Assembly (NCBI GenBank): GCA_002490995.1
Contig: DKVC01000244.1
Location: forward strand, 13,492-19,352
Length of the DNA: 5,861 nucleotides
Direction: 5' to 3'
DNA from: Lachnospiraceae bacterium UBA7188
Lineage (GTDB): Bacteria; Bacillota; Clostridia; Lachnospirales; Lachnospiraceae
A model generated the notes under the pieces. That model did not search any database and was not told the origin of the DNA. It worked only from the letters and a program-made list of their open reading frames with translations. Positions 1 to 5,645 of this stretch are shown here, piece by piece (positions within the stretch are counted from its first letter, which is position 1; each line of letters begins with the position of its first letter). Both the position numbers and the translations under genes were made by a program.

Positions 1-47
1 TATTTGTAGACACTTCCTTATGATCCGGCGTCCCGGAAGCGAACGCG

Positions 48-62
48 AGTATAAATTATACT
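48..62. repeat. 15-bp palindrome AGTATAA-A-TTATACT
   Basis: This is a perfect inverted repeat with 7-bp arms around one central base. It could be an operator for a dimeric regulator. Read on the minus strand it contains TATAAT (plus bases 55-60), so it could also be the -10 box of a promoter firing leftwards out of the window, although no matching -35 box is visible. Its role is unknown. Confidence 0.45.
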
Positions 63-192
63 GTCCTGGAAAAATCCTCCTATGGCTATCATATCCTATT
101 TTATAAATTCTGGCAATCACTTTCTTCTGGAAACGCTCTATACAAACCACCATGCAAATCGCCGCGCAAATCTTAATTTTCTTCCCTGTCTG

Positions 193-225
193 CATTTCGT
201 CCCCCGTAGAGAACATTTCGTCCCC
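193..225 (+). promoter_or_regulatory. paired direct repeats, probable LytTR-type activator site
   Basis: The 12-mer CATTTCGTCCCC occurs exactly at 193-204 and again at 214-225, a period of 21 bases or two helical turns, so both copies face the same side of the DNA. LytTR-domain regulators (AgrA, VirR, ComE, PlnC families) are known to bind pairs of short direct repeats about 21-23 bases apart, just upstream of the core promoter. With a start near base 265, these copies lie at about -72 to -61 and -51 to -40, the normal place for an activator that touches RNA polymerase. The visible repeat and spacing are certain. The assignment to the LytTR family is inference, and no regulator gene lies in the window. 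Confidence 0.6.
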
Positions 226-249
226 AAATCTCCCTTTTTTTCACATCCA

Positions 250-258
250 TGCTATAAT
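250..258 (+). promoter_or_regulatory. extended -10 promoter of the ABC operon
   Basis: TG-C-TATAAT gives a consensus -10 box at 253-258 with the TGn extension at 250-252. The expected -35 position (about 230-235, CTCCCT) does not resemble TTGACA. A perfect -10 without a -35, preceded closely by paired direct repeats, is typical of a promoter that depends on an activator. The start of transcription would be about base 264-266. Confidence 0.6.
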
Positions 259-322
259 AAAAACAGTTTCCAGACCGGAGACAGCTACGGACAAACTGCA
301 ATACACCCATAAAATTCATAAG

Positions 323-328
323 AAGGAG
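323..328 (+). promoter_or_regulatory. ribosome binding site fixing the start at 335
   Basis: AAGGAG lies six bases before the ATG at 335. It decides the start against the in-frame ATG at 152, which has no such site and lies upstream of the promoter. Confidence 0.85.
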
Positions 329-334
329 AAACTT

Positions 335-2344
335 ATGGCTACCGACACCACAAACACCACAAAACAAAAAGAAAAACCCCCGAAGCCCAGGTACAACATG
401 TGGCAGTCCTCCTGGTACATGATCAGACTGGCCATCCGGGAAAAGGAGAAAAAGGTACTCATCCTGTGCACCCTCACCGCCCTGCTGGCAGTGGCTTCCA
501 ACCTGGCAAACCTAAGCATCACCCCGGTCATCCTGGGCGCCGTGGAAAATCACTCCCCCTTAAGCACGCTGCTCCTGCTGATCGGCGGCTTCGTGGCCCT
601 GACCATGCTGCTGAGCGCCGCCGCAAGTTATGTAAGCACCAATATCCTCTACGGCAAAATCACGGTACGCACGGCGATTATCACAAAACTCAATACCAAA
701 ATGGCAGCCACGTCCTACCCAAATATCAGCGACGAGAAATTCCTGAAAATGCGCGGAAAAGCTTCGGACTCCATCAGCTGCAACTCAGCAGCCGCCGAGG
801 CTGTCTGGGACACTCTGACCCGGCTGCTTGAAAATGTGCTGGGATTTTTGATCTACCTGGCTCTCTTAAGCTCCGTGAACCCCCTGCTCATTCTGGTCAT
901 CACAGCCACTTCGCTTCTGGGCTACTTTATCAACAAACCCTTAAGCGAGTACGGCTACCGCCACCGGGAGGAAGAAGGCCTGCTCACCGGCACGCTTTTC
1001 TACTATTCCAGCTGCGCCGAAAGCAGTCATATGGCGAAGGATATCCGCCTGTTCGGTATGCGCCCCTGGCTGGAGGAGCTCTATGCCAAAACCTGGTCCG
1101 CCTACCAGATGTTCCAGCGGAAAGCCCAGAATGTCTATATCTGGGGACGGATTGCGGACCTGGTACTGGCATTCCTGCGAAACGGCTTCGTCTACGCTTA
1201 TCTGATCTACCTGATGCTGAACGGAAATATGAGCGTATCCCTGTTTCTGCTGTATTTCACTGCCGCAGGAAATTTTTCCGGCTGGGTCAGCGGCATTCTG
1301 GGTACGCTGCTCACCCTCTACCAGCAGGGACTGGAAATCTCAAATGTCAGGGAATGCCTGGAATATCCGGAGCCTTTTCTCTTCAAAGAAGGCGCTCCGC
1401 TTGAACCGGATATACACAGGCCATACGAAATCCGCCTGGAAGACGTGTCCTTCCGTTACCCAAACACGGAAAAGGACACCCTCTCCCATATCAGCCTGAC
1501 GCTGCATCCGGGGGAAAAGCTGGCTGTAGTAGGCTTAAACGGCGCGGGCAAAACTACTTTGATCAAACTGCTCTGCGGCTTCCTGGACCCTACGGAAGGC
1601 AGAGTCCTGCTGGACGGACGGGACATCCGGGAATACAACCGCCGGGATTACTACAGGCTGTTCGCCGCGGTTTTCCAGGATTTCAGTGTCCTTGCCACCA
1701 CGATTGCCGCCAATGTGGCACAGAGGGAAGAAGACATCGACATGCCTTTGGTAAAGGACTGCATCGCCAAAGCAGGCCTTACGGAAAAGATAGAATCTCT
1801 CCCGGAGCAATACGAAGAGAAGCTGTGCCGGGATGTATATGAGGATGCCGTCATGCTCTCGGGCGGCGAAACCCAGCGGCTGATGCTGGCCAGGGCGCTC
1901 TATAAAAAAGCACCTTTCGTGATGCTGGACGAACCCACCGCTGCCCTGGACCCTATCGCAGAAGCCGATCTGTACAGCAAATACCATGAGATGACCGCCG
2001 GACGCTCCTCCGTATACATCTCCCACCGCCTGGCCTCCACCCGTTTCTGCGACCGCATCATCCTCATCGAAAACGGCATCATCGCGGAGGAAGGCACCCA
2101 TGAAGGACTTCTGGCAAAAAACGGGCGCTATGCGGAGCTTTTTGAAGTCCAGAGTAAATACTACAAAAAGGATTCCACGAATGGTGCAAACGAAAATTCC
2201 GCGGACAGCACGAATGAACCGCCGAATGAAAATGATGCATTCCATGAGGACAACATACTGCCTGAAACCAAAGCACTGCCAAAAAGCAAAACATTGCCTG
2301 ATACCAATGCGCTGCCTGAAAGAAAGGAGGACACTGCCGAATGA
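335..2344 (+). CDS. ABC half-transporter (permease + ATPase), first partner
   Basis: This 669-residue protein is a membrane ABC exporter subunit of the fused type, with an N-terminal six-helix membrane domain and a C-terminal ATPase. Hydrophobic segments lie near residues 41-66, 77-99, 164-182, 184-200, 273-295 and 300-320. A coupling-helix-like segment (KDIRLFG, about 235-241) lies between the fourth and fifth. In the ATPase, Tyr375 fits the A-loop, Walker A is 400-407 with Lys406, the Q-loop is Gln448, the signature LSGGE is 508-512, Walker B ends at Asp532 with catalytic Glu533, and the switch histidine is His564. Nothing is missing. There is no N-terminal C39 peptidase domain, so it is not a leader-cleaving bacteriocin exporter. 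After residue 613 there is an unusual polar tail of about 57 residues built partly of repeats. The gene overlaps its partner by four bases, so the two probably form a heterodimer. The substrate is unknown: a peptide, lipid or drug are all possible. Confidence 0.92.
   Translation: MATDTTNTTKQKEKPPKPRYNMWQSSWYMIRLAIREKEKKVLILCTLTALLAVASNLANLSITPVILGAVENHSPLSTLLLLIGGFVALTMLLSAAASYVSTNILYGKITVRTAIITKLNTKMAATSYPNISDEKFLKMRGKASDSISCNSAAAEAVWDTLTRLLENVLGFLIYLALLSSVNPLLILVITATSLLGYFINKPLSEYGYRHREEEGLLTGTLFYYSSCAESSHMAKDIRLFGMRPWLEELYAKTWSAYQMFQRKAQNVYIWGRIADLVLAFLRNGFVYAYLIYLMLNGNMSVSLFLLYFTAAGNFSGWVSGILGTLLTLYQQGLEISNVRECLEYPEPFLFKEGAPLEPDIHRPYEIRLEDVSFRYPNTEKDTLSHISLTLHPGEKLAVVGLNGAGKTTLIKLLCGFLDPTEGRVLLDGRDIREYNRRDYYRLFAAVFQDFSVLATTIAANVAQREEDIDMPLVKDCIAKAGLTEKIESLPEQYEEKLCRDVYEDAVMLSGGETQRLMLARALYKKAPFVMLDEPTAALDPIAEADLYSKYHEMTAGRSSVYISHRLASTRFCDRIILIENGIIAEEGTHEGLLAKNGRYAELFEVQSKYYKKDSTNGANENSADSTNEPPNENDAFHEDNILPETKALPKSKTLPDTNALPERKEDTAE
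2258..2329 (+). repeat. four 18-bp units encoding a hexapeptide repeat (LPxxxx)
   Basis: Four in-frame 18-base units at 2258, 2276, 2294 and 2312 encode LPETKA, LPKSKT, LPDTNA and LPERKE at residues 642-665 of the first transporter. Leu-Pro opens every unit, and charged or polar residues fill the rest. The array ends the cytoplasmic tail. The last unit also contains the ribosome binding site of the next gene. The preceding stretch (613-632) holds a weaker DSTN repeat. Such a tail is not part of the ABC fold. Confidence 0.8.
2325..2330 (+). promoter_or_regulatory. ribosome binding site of the second transporter
   Basis: A consensus AGGAGG lies ten bases before the ATG at 2341 and inside the last codons of the first gene. 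It supports 2341 over the in-frame ATG at 2368. Together with the ATGA overlap it points to translational coupling of the two subunits. Confidence 0.8.
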
Positions 2345-4236
2345 AACTCAAAAAGAAGAAAGAACTGATGTCCTGGAAAGAAACCTGGAATACGAATAAA
2401 AGGCTCCTTCAGCTGCTGTACACACAGCGTCCCAAAATGCTGGGAATCTGCATCCTGATGGATATCTGGAATGCCCTGACCCCCTATGTGGGGATCTATC
2501 TGTCAGCCCTTATCATCGAGGAGCTGGCCGGCAGCCGCAATCCGGACACCCTGCTGCGCCTTGTGCTGACCACACTGTTCTCCGCGGCGCTGATCGCGCT
2601 GGCAGGCGCTTTCCTGAACCGGCTGCAGGCGGTGGAAAACGCCGGATTTTACTACTACTCCCGCAAGCTGCTGGATGATAAGCTGATGGACATGGATTTC
2701 TGTATCCTGGATGAAACAGAGACAAACAGTGCCCTGACTACCATCCTCCAGAATCAGGGCGGCGGCGGATGGGGCATGGGCAGGGCTTTCAATCTGATTA
2801 ACGACCTGATTTCCTCCCTTTTTTCCCTGTTCGGCGGAATCGCCCTGACCGTAACCCTGTTCACCAGCCGGGTGCCTGACAGCGCCGGAAATATGACTTT
2901 CCTGAACAGCCCCCTGTTTTTGCTGCCCCTCCTTGCCGTGATGCTGGCGGTCATATACCTTGCCCCTGCCCTTTCCAACAAATCGGACAGCTATTATGCA
3001 TTTAATTCCGGTACCCATAACCTAGCAAACCGTCTGTTCAGCCACTTCGGTTTTCTGGGATACCAAAACCAGCTGGCTGCCGATATGCGCATGTACCGTC
3101 AGGATATTATCTGCGAAAAATACAATTCCGACAAGACCTCAACCTTTAGCAGCAAGGGGCCTTTTGCCGGGCTGGCCAGGGGTCCCATGGGGCTGTACGC
3201 CGCAGCCTCAGCAGCCGTATCCGGAATCCTCACCGGGGTGATTTACGTATTTGTCTGCCTGAAGGCATGGGCAGGCGCTTTCGGCATCGGAATGATGACC
3301 CAGTATATCGGCGCTATCACGCGGTTTGCCACAGGGCTCTCCTCCCTGATCAGTGTTACCGGGCAGATCCGCATCAACAGCACCTTCCTGAAGCAGATAT
3401 TTGATTTTCTGGATCATCCGAATATCATGTATCAGGGCAGCCTGACCATAGAGAAACGCAATGACAGGCAGTATGAGATAGAATTCAGGGATGTCTCTTT
3501 CCGGTATCCCGGCAGCGAACAGTATGCCCTGCGCCATGTGAATATGAAGTTCAGGGTGGGACAGCGCCTGGCTGTAGTAGGCCCCAACGGCAGCGGCAAG
3601 ACCACCTTCATCAAGCTTCTCTGCAGGCTGTACGACCCCACCGAAGGCACCATCCTGTTAAACGGTTTTGATATCCGTAAATACGATTACAGAGAATACC
3701 TGTCCATCTTCTCCGTGGTATTCCAGGACTTTGCCCTGACAGATATGCCCCTGGGAGAAAATGTGGCAGCCGCCGGGACGTATAACCGGGAACTGGCACA
3801 GTCCTGCCTGATCAAGGCGGGCTTCGAAAGCCGGTTAAAGGAACTCCCCAAAGGGATGGATACGTATCTGAAGAAAACCTTGGACGAGGACGGCGTGGAC
3901 ATGTCCGGCGGCGAATCCCAGAAAATCGCCCTGGCAAGGGCCCTGTACAAGGATTCCCCCTTCATCGTGCTGGATGAACCCACCACCGCCCTGGACCCCA
4001 TTGCGGAAGCTGAGATTTACAGCAAGTTCAACGAGATTATTGAGGATAAGACCGCCATCTACATCAGCCACCGGCTCTCCTCCTGCAAATTCTGCGATGA
4101 GATTCTGGTGTTTGACAAAGGCGGTGTAGTCCAGCAGGGCAGCCATGAGGCGCTGGTGTCCGACGCAGCCGGGAAATACCATGCGCTTTGGTACGCTCAG
4201 GCGCAGTATTATGCTGAAAGCAATGCAGCCGGGTAA
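2341..4236 (+). CDS. ABC half-transporter (permease + ATPase), second partner
   Basis: This 631-residue fused ABC exporter subunit resembles its neighbour in layout. Hydrophobic segments fall at roughly 34-59, 72-92, 150-170, 190-209, 285-310 and 315-340. A Gly-rich stretch (near 138-146, GGGGWGMG) sits in the cytoplasmic part before the third helix. In the ATPase, Walker A is 414-421 with Lys420, the Q-loop is Gln462, the signature is MSGGE (521-525), Walker B ends at Asp545 with catalytic Glu546, and the switch histidine is His577. Both subunits therefore keep a catalytic glutamate and histidine, unlike heterodimeric exporters of the TM287/288 or BmrCD kind, where one site is degenerate. 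The gene starts within the stop codon of its partner. Its C-terminus ends at a repeat: residues AAGK at 609-612 recur as AAG followed by the stop at 629-631. The lysine-rich N-terminus is probably cytoplasmic. The substrate is unknown. Confidence 0.92.
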   Translation: MKLKKKKELMSWKETWNTNKRLLQLLYTQRPKMLGICILMDIWNALTPYVGIYLSALIIEELAGSRNPDTLLRLVLTTLFSAALIALAGAFLNRLQAVENAGFYYYSRKLLDDKLMDMDFCILDETETNSALTTILQNQGGGGWGMGRAFNLINDLISSLFSLFGGIALTVTLFTSRVPDSAGNMTFLNSPLFLLPLLAVMLAVIYLAPALSNKSDSYYAFNSGTHNLANRLFSHFGFLGYQNQLAADMRMYRQDIICEKYNSDKTSTFSSKGPFAGLARGPMGLYAAASAAVSGILTGVIYVFVCLKAWAGAFGIGMMTQYIGAITRFATGLSSLISVTGQIRINSTFLKQIFDFLDHPNIMYQGSLTIEKRNDRQYEIEFRDVSFRYPGSEQYALRHVNMKFRVGQRLAVVGPNGSGKTTFIKLLCRLYDPTEGTILLNGFDIRKYDYREYLSIFSVVFQDFALTDMPLGENVAAAGTYNRELAQSCLIKAGFESRLKELPKGMDTYLKKTLDEDGVDMSGGESQKIALARALYKDSPFIVLDEPTTALDPIAEAEIYSKFNEIIEDKTAIYISHRLSSCKFCDEILVFDKGGVVQQGSHEALVSDAAGKYHALWYAQAQYYAESNAAG

Positions 4237-4300
4237 CACCTTGCGCTTTTGTTCTCTCAAAGCAATATCAGACGAAAAAATGCAGCCGGGTAATCCGGTT
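4165..4300 (+). repeat. decayed 57-60-bp tandem repeat over the 3' end of the second transporter gene
   Basis: The 9-mer GCAGCCGGG starts units at 4165, 4225 and 4282, with periods of 60 and 57 bases, both multiples of three. Over their first 35 bases units 1 and 2 agree at about 29 positions, then diverge. Unit 3 matches clearly only for its first dozen bases (GCAGCCGGGTAA). In the transporter frame, unit 1 encodes the ordinary AAGKYHALWYAQAQYY end of the ATPase, whereas in units 2 and 3 the lysine codon AAA is replaced by TAA, which supplies the present stop codon. The simplest reading is a duplication of the gene's 3' end followed by decay. Confidence 0.75.
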
Positions 4301-4313
4301 GCCCGATCCCATG

Positions 4314-4351
4314 CAGGATATGGCATTTACGGATTAGGCGGCCATATCCTG
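4314..4351. terminator. perfect 11-bp inverted repeat between convergent genes, possible terminator
   Basis: CAGGATATGGC at 4314-4324 pairs exactly with GCCATATCCTG at 4341-4351 across a 16-base loop. It lies 78 bases after the ABC operon and before the converging minus-strand gene, a natural place for a terminator or mRNA 3'-end stabiliser. Neither side has a run of T, so a standard intrinsic terminator is doubtful. The inverted repeat itself is certain; its role is inferred. Confidence 0.4.
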
Positions 4352-4426
4352 TCTCTATATATGAGGTGATTAAATCTTACACCAAACCGGATAAATGACA
4401 GGATTTGCTGAGTATAATGGCGGAAA

Positions 4427-4453
4427 GACTGAAATGCCGTTTATATTTCAGTC
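4427..4453 (-). terminator. 9-bp inverted repeat overlapping the stop of the Uma2-like gene
   Basis: GACTGAAAT at 4427-4435 pairs perfectly with ATTTCAGTC at 4445-4453 around a nine-base loop. On the minus strand the stem takes in the stop codon of the Uma2-like gene and is followed by only three Ts. It could be a weak terminator for that gene. Confidence 0.35.
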
Positions 4454-5002
4454 CACGCCTTCAAAAATCTCTCCCAACGTCATCTTAATATACGGAAATG
4501 CTCTCAGAGAAATCTCCGTGTCCGCATTATAGTCCGGCTCTTCCTTATCGTCCTCAAGAATATAAGATTCCTGCAGAACGTATTTCCCATTTTCCAGGTA
4601 AAATATCTCCACGGAACCCCTGGGCGAAACAATCCAGTATTCCTCCACCCCGGCCATTTCATAGATATCCTTCTTCTCCGTCCTGTCCCGCTTTGCCGTG
4701 GAATGGCTCAGTGTCTCGGCTATAAACCTGGGAACGCCGCTGTAAGCCCCGCCTTTCAGTTGTTTCCGGTCACAGATGACCATGATATCCGGGCAGAGAT
4801 AGTCATCATTTACCTCCGGGTGATATTTAAAGTCCAGATTCTCCATTGATACCGTACATACACTTCCTGTCAACCCACGCTTTATAATTGTGTAAAGGTT
4901 CCCGTCAACCGTAAAATGTCCGTATCCGGGAGACGGTGACATGTCATAAATTACACCGTCGATTTTCTCGTCTTTCCTCCGCTCCAGTCCTGCCATTCCC
5001 AT
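4448..5002 (-). CDS. Uma2-family (DUF820) putative restriction-endonuclease-fold protein
   Basis: This is a complete 184-residue protein, the usual length for the Uma2/DUF820 family, which has the PD-(D/E)XK nuclease fold. Family hallmarks are in order: a G-x-I-Y-x-M-S-P-S-P stretch at 16-25 followed by His29, Pro-Asp at 71-72, a G-x-P-x-F-I-A-E-T-L-S stretch at 89-99, D106 with K110/K111, and GVEEYWIV at 118-125. Asp72, Glu96 and one of the lysines would make the metal site. There is no signal peptide or membrane segment, so it should act in the cytoplasm. Members are widespread, often in many copies, and their cellular role is mostly unestablished; no DNA target is known for this one. No methyltransferase or other restriction partner is next to it. 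The start at 5002 follows GAGGTG by seven bases. The next Met, two codons later, is a weaker choice. Confidence 0.85.
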   Translation of the reverse strand: MGMAGLERRKDEKIDGVIYDMSPSPGYGHFTVDGNLYTIIKRGLTGSVCTVSMENLDFKYHPEVNDDYLCPDIMVICDRKQLKGGAYSGVPRFIAETLSHSTAKRDRTEKKDIYEMAGVEEYWIVSPRGSVEIFYLENGKYVLQESYILEDDKEEPDYNADTEISLRAFPYIKMTLGEIFEGVD

Positions 5003-5009
5003 GTCAATA

Positions 5010-5015
5010 CACCTC
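5010..5015 (-). promoter_or_regulatory. ribosome binding site of the Uma2-like gene
   Basis: GAGGTG on the minus strand lies seven bases before the ATG at 5002. It favours this start over the Met codon six bases further in. Confidence 0.7.
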
Positions 5016-5032
5016 GCTTTCTCTCTGCTTTG

Positions 5033-5038
5033 ATTGTA
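5033..5038 (-). promoter_or_regulatory. possible -10 box of the Uma2-like gene
   Basis: TACAAT on the minus strand differs from TATAAT at one base and lies about 30 bases before the start codon. No convincing -35 is visible at the right distance, where the DNA is a run of T. The call is tentative. Confidence 0.3.
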
Positions 5039-5103
5039 ACATATCCGGCTTCGTAAAAAAAGTATCTTTTCGCTTCAAAAACAATGTTTCCCTCAAATAT
5101 TTT

Positions 5104-5132
5104 TTGACAGAACCGGGGAAAAATGGTAAAGT
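5104..5132 (+). promoter_or_regulatory. sigma-A-like promoter of the small membrane protein gene
   Basis: A perfect -35 box TTGACA at 5104-5109 is followed after 17 bases by TAAAGT at 5127-5132, which keeps the key first, second and last bases of TATAAT. The start would be near 5139, giving a leader of about 48 bases. It is divergent from the Uma2-like gene. Confidence 0.6.
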
Positions 5133-5167
5133 AGAATGGTAAGGGAGATAGAATAATAATGACTTTT

Positions 5168-5174
5168 AAAGGAG
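5168..5174 (+). promoter_or_regulatory. ribosome binding site of the small membrane protein gene
   Basis: AAAGGAG lies twelve bases before the ATG at 5187, a rather long spacer. No nearer in-frame start exists. A twelve-codon reading frame (ATG at 5159, stop at 5195-5197) runs across this site and the start codon. Confidence 0.6.
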
Positions 5175-5186
5175 CGGGCCTGGGCA

Positions 5187-5645
5187 ATGGACTATAACCG
5201 GAACGGACAAAACAATCAGAACAACAGAGACAATGACCAGTGGGACAGATGGAACAGCAATGCTTCCAACAGCAGCTATTACAATCAGCCCACCCACAGG
5301 CCTTACGGGCAGGCGTTTTCCCTCGCGTCAGCTGTATGCGGTTTGCTGGCTGTGACTACCTGCTGTACCGTTATCTTATCTCTGCCGCTGGGTGCGCTGG
5401 GCATCCTTTTTGCCGTCCTGGCCCACCGTAAAGGACGCAGAATGAGTACTGCCTGTGTCACGGGACTGACACTTTCCATTATCGGGTTTGCCAGCGCCAT
5501 CCTTCTCATGGTCTATTCCCTTGTCATGCTGCCCGTCCTGATGAAAAACGAATCCTTCCGGACGCAGCTTGACACGATGACACAGCAGATGTACGGGATT
5601 CCTTTCTCGGAAATGATGGAGGGGTACGGATACTCCTTTGAATAA
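5187..5645 (+). CDS. small DUF4190-like membrane protein of unknown function
   Basis: This protein has 152 residues. The first 40 are hydrophilic and rich in Asn, Gln and Ser with Tyr and Trp, without a signal peptide. A hydrophobic block follows at about 44-79, long enough for one long or two short helices with a central SLPLGALGIL, then a basic turn HRKGRRMS at 80-87 and a further membrane helix at about 88-118. This pattern (small residues, a Gly-rich hairpin, a basic loop after an 'LA' and a Gly-rich second helix) matches DUF4190-type proteins, which are common in Firmicutes and have no established function. The polar C-terminus (119-152) carries several Met residues. Cys59 and Cys60 are adjacent within the membrane. 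The gene has its own promoter and appears to be a single-gene unit; no clear terminator follows it. Confidence 0.75.
   Translation: MDYNRNGQNNQNNRDNDQWDRWNSNASNSSYYNQPTHRPYGQAFSLASAVCGLLAVTTCCTVILSLPLGALGILFAVLAHRKGRRMSTACVTGLTLSIIGFASAILLMVYSLVMLPVLMKNESFRTQLDTMTQQMYGIPFSEMMEGYGYSFE

Larger units (their letters stand above)
1..334. other. non-coding leader upstream of the ABC operon
   Basis: No convincing gene is visible here. The stretch holds a small GC hairpin (TCCGG/CCGGA, 24-28 with 33-37), a 15-bp AT-rich palindrome at 48-62, two GCAAATC words 12 bases apart (154-160, 166-172), the 12-bp direct repeats at 193-225, and the promoter and ribosome binding site described separately. If transcription starts near 265, the untranslated leader is about 70 bases. 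I see no recognisable riboswitch in it. The reading frame of the first transporter is open back to an ATG at 152, but that part lies across the promoter and does not look like protein. The far left may hold the end of something that began outside the window. Confidence 0.7.

Noticed and set aside
152..334. N-terminal extension of the first ABC transporter from an ATG at 152
   Set aside because: It crosses the -10 box and direct repeats, has no ribosome binding site, and a clear AAGGAG precedes the ATG at 335.
1535..2245. 236-codon minus-strand reading frame inside the first transporter
   Set aside because: It is the antisense of the ATPase domain, its peptide has no recognisable family features, and it lies within a well-supported gene.
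335..4236. bacteriocin processing exporter with precursor peptide
   Set aside because: There is no C39 peptidase domain and no small double-glycine leader peptide gene in the window.
4145..4369. 74-codon frame with QPGN repeats as a separate gene
   Set aside because: It overlaps the end of the transporter gene, and its repeats are explained by the underlying DNA tandem repeat; no ribosome binding site was found. It is kept only as part of a finding.
4448..5002. part of a restriction-modification or toxin-antitoxin system
   Set aside because: No methyltransferase, specificity subunit or antitoxin-like partner is adjacent; the gene stands alone between convergent and divergent neighbours.
5104..5137. 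TTGACA paired with TAGAAT as the promoter
   Set aside because: The spacer would be 22 bases, too long; TAAAGT at 17 bases fits better.
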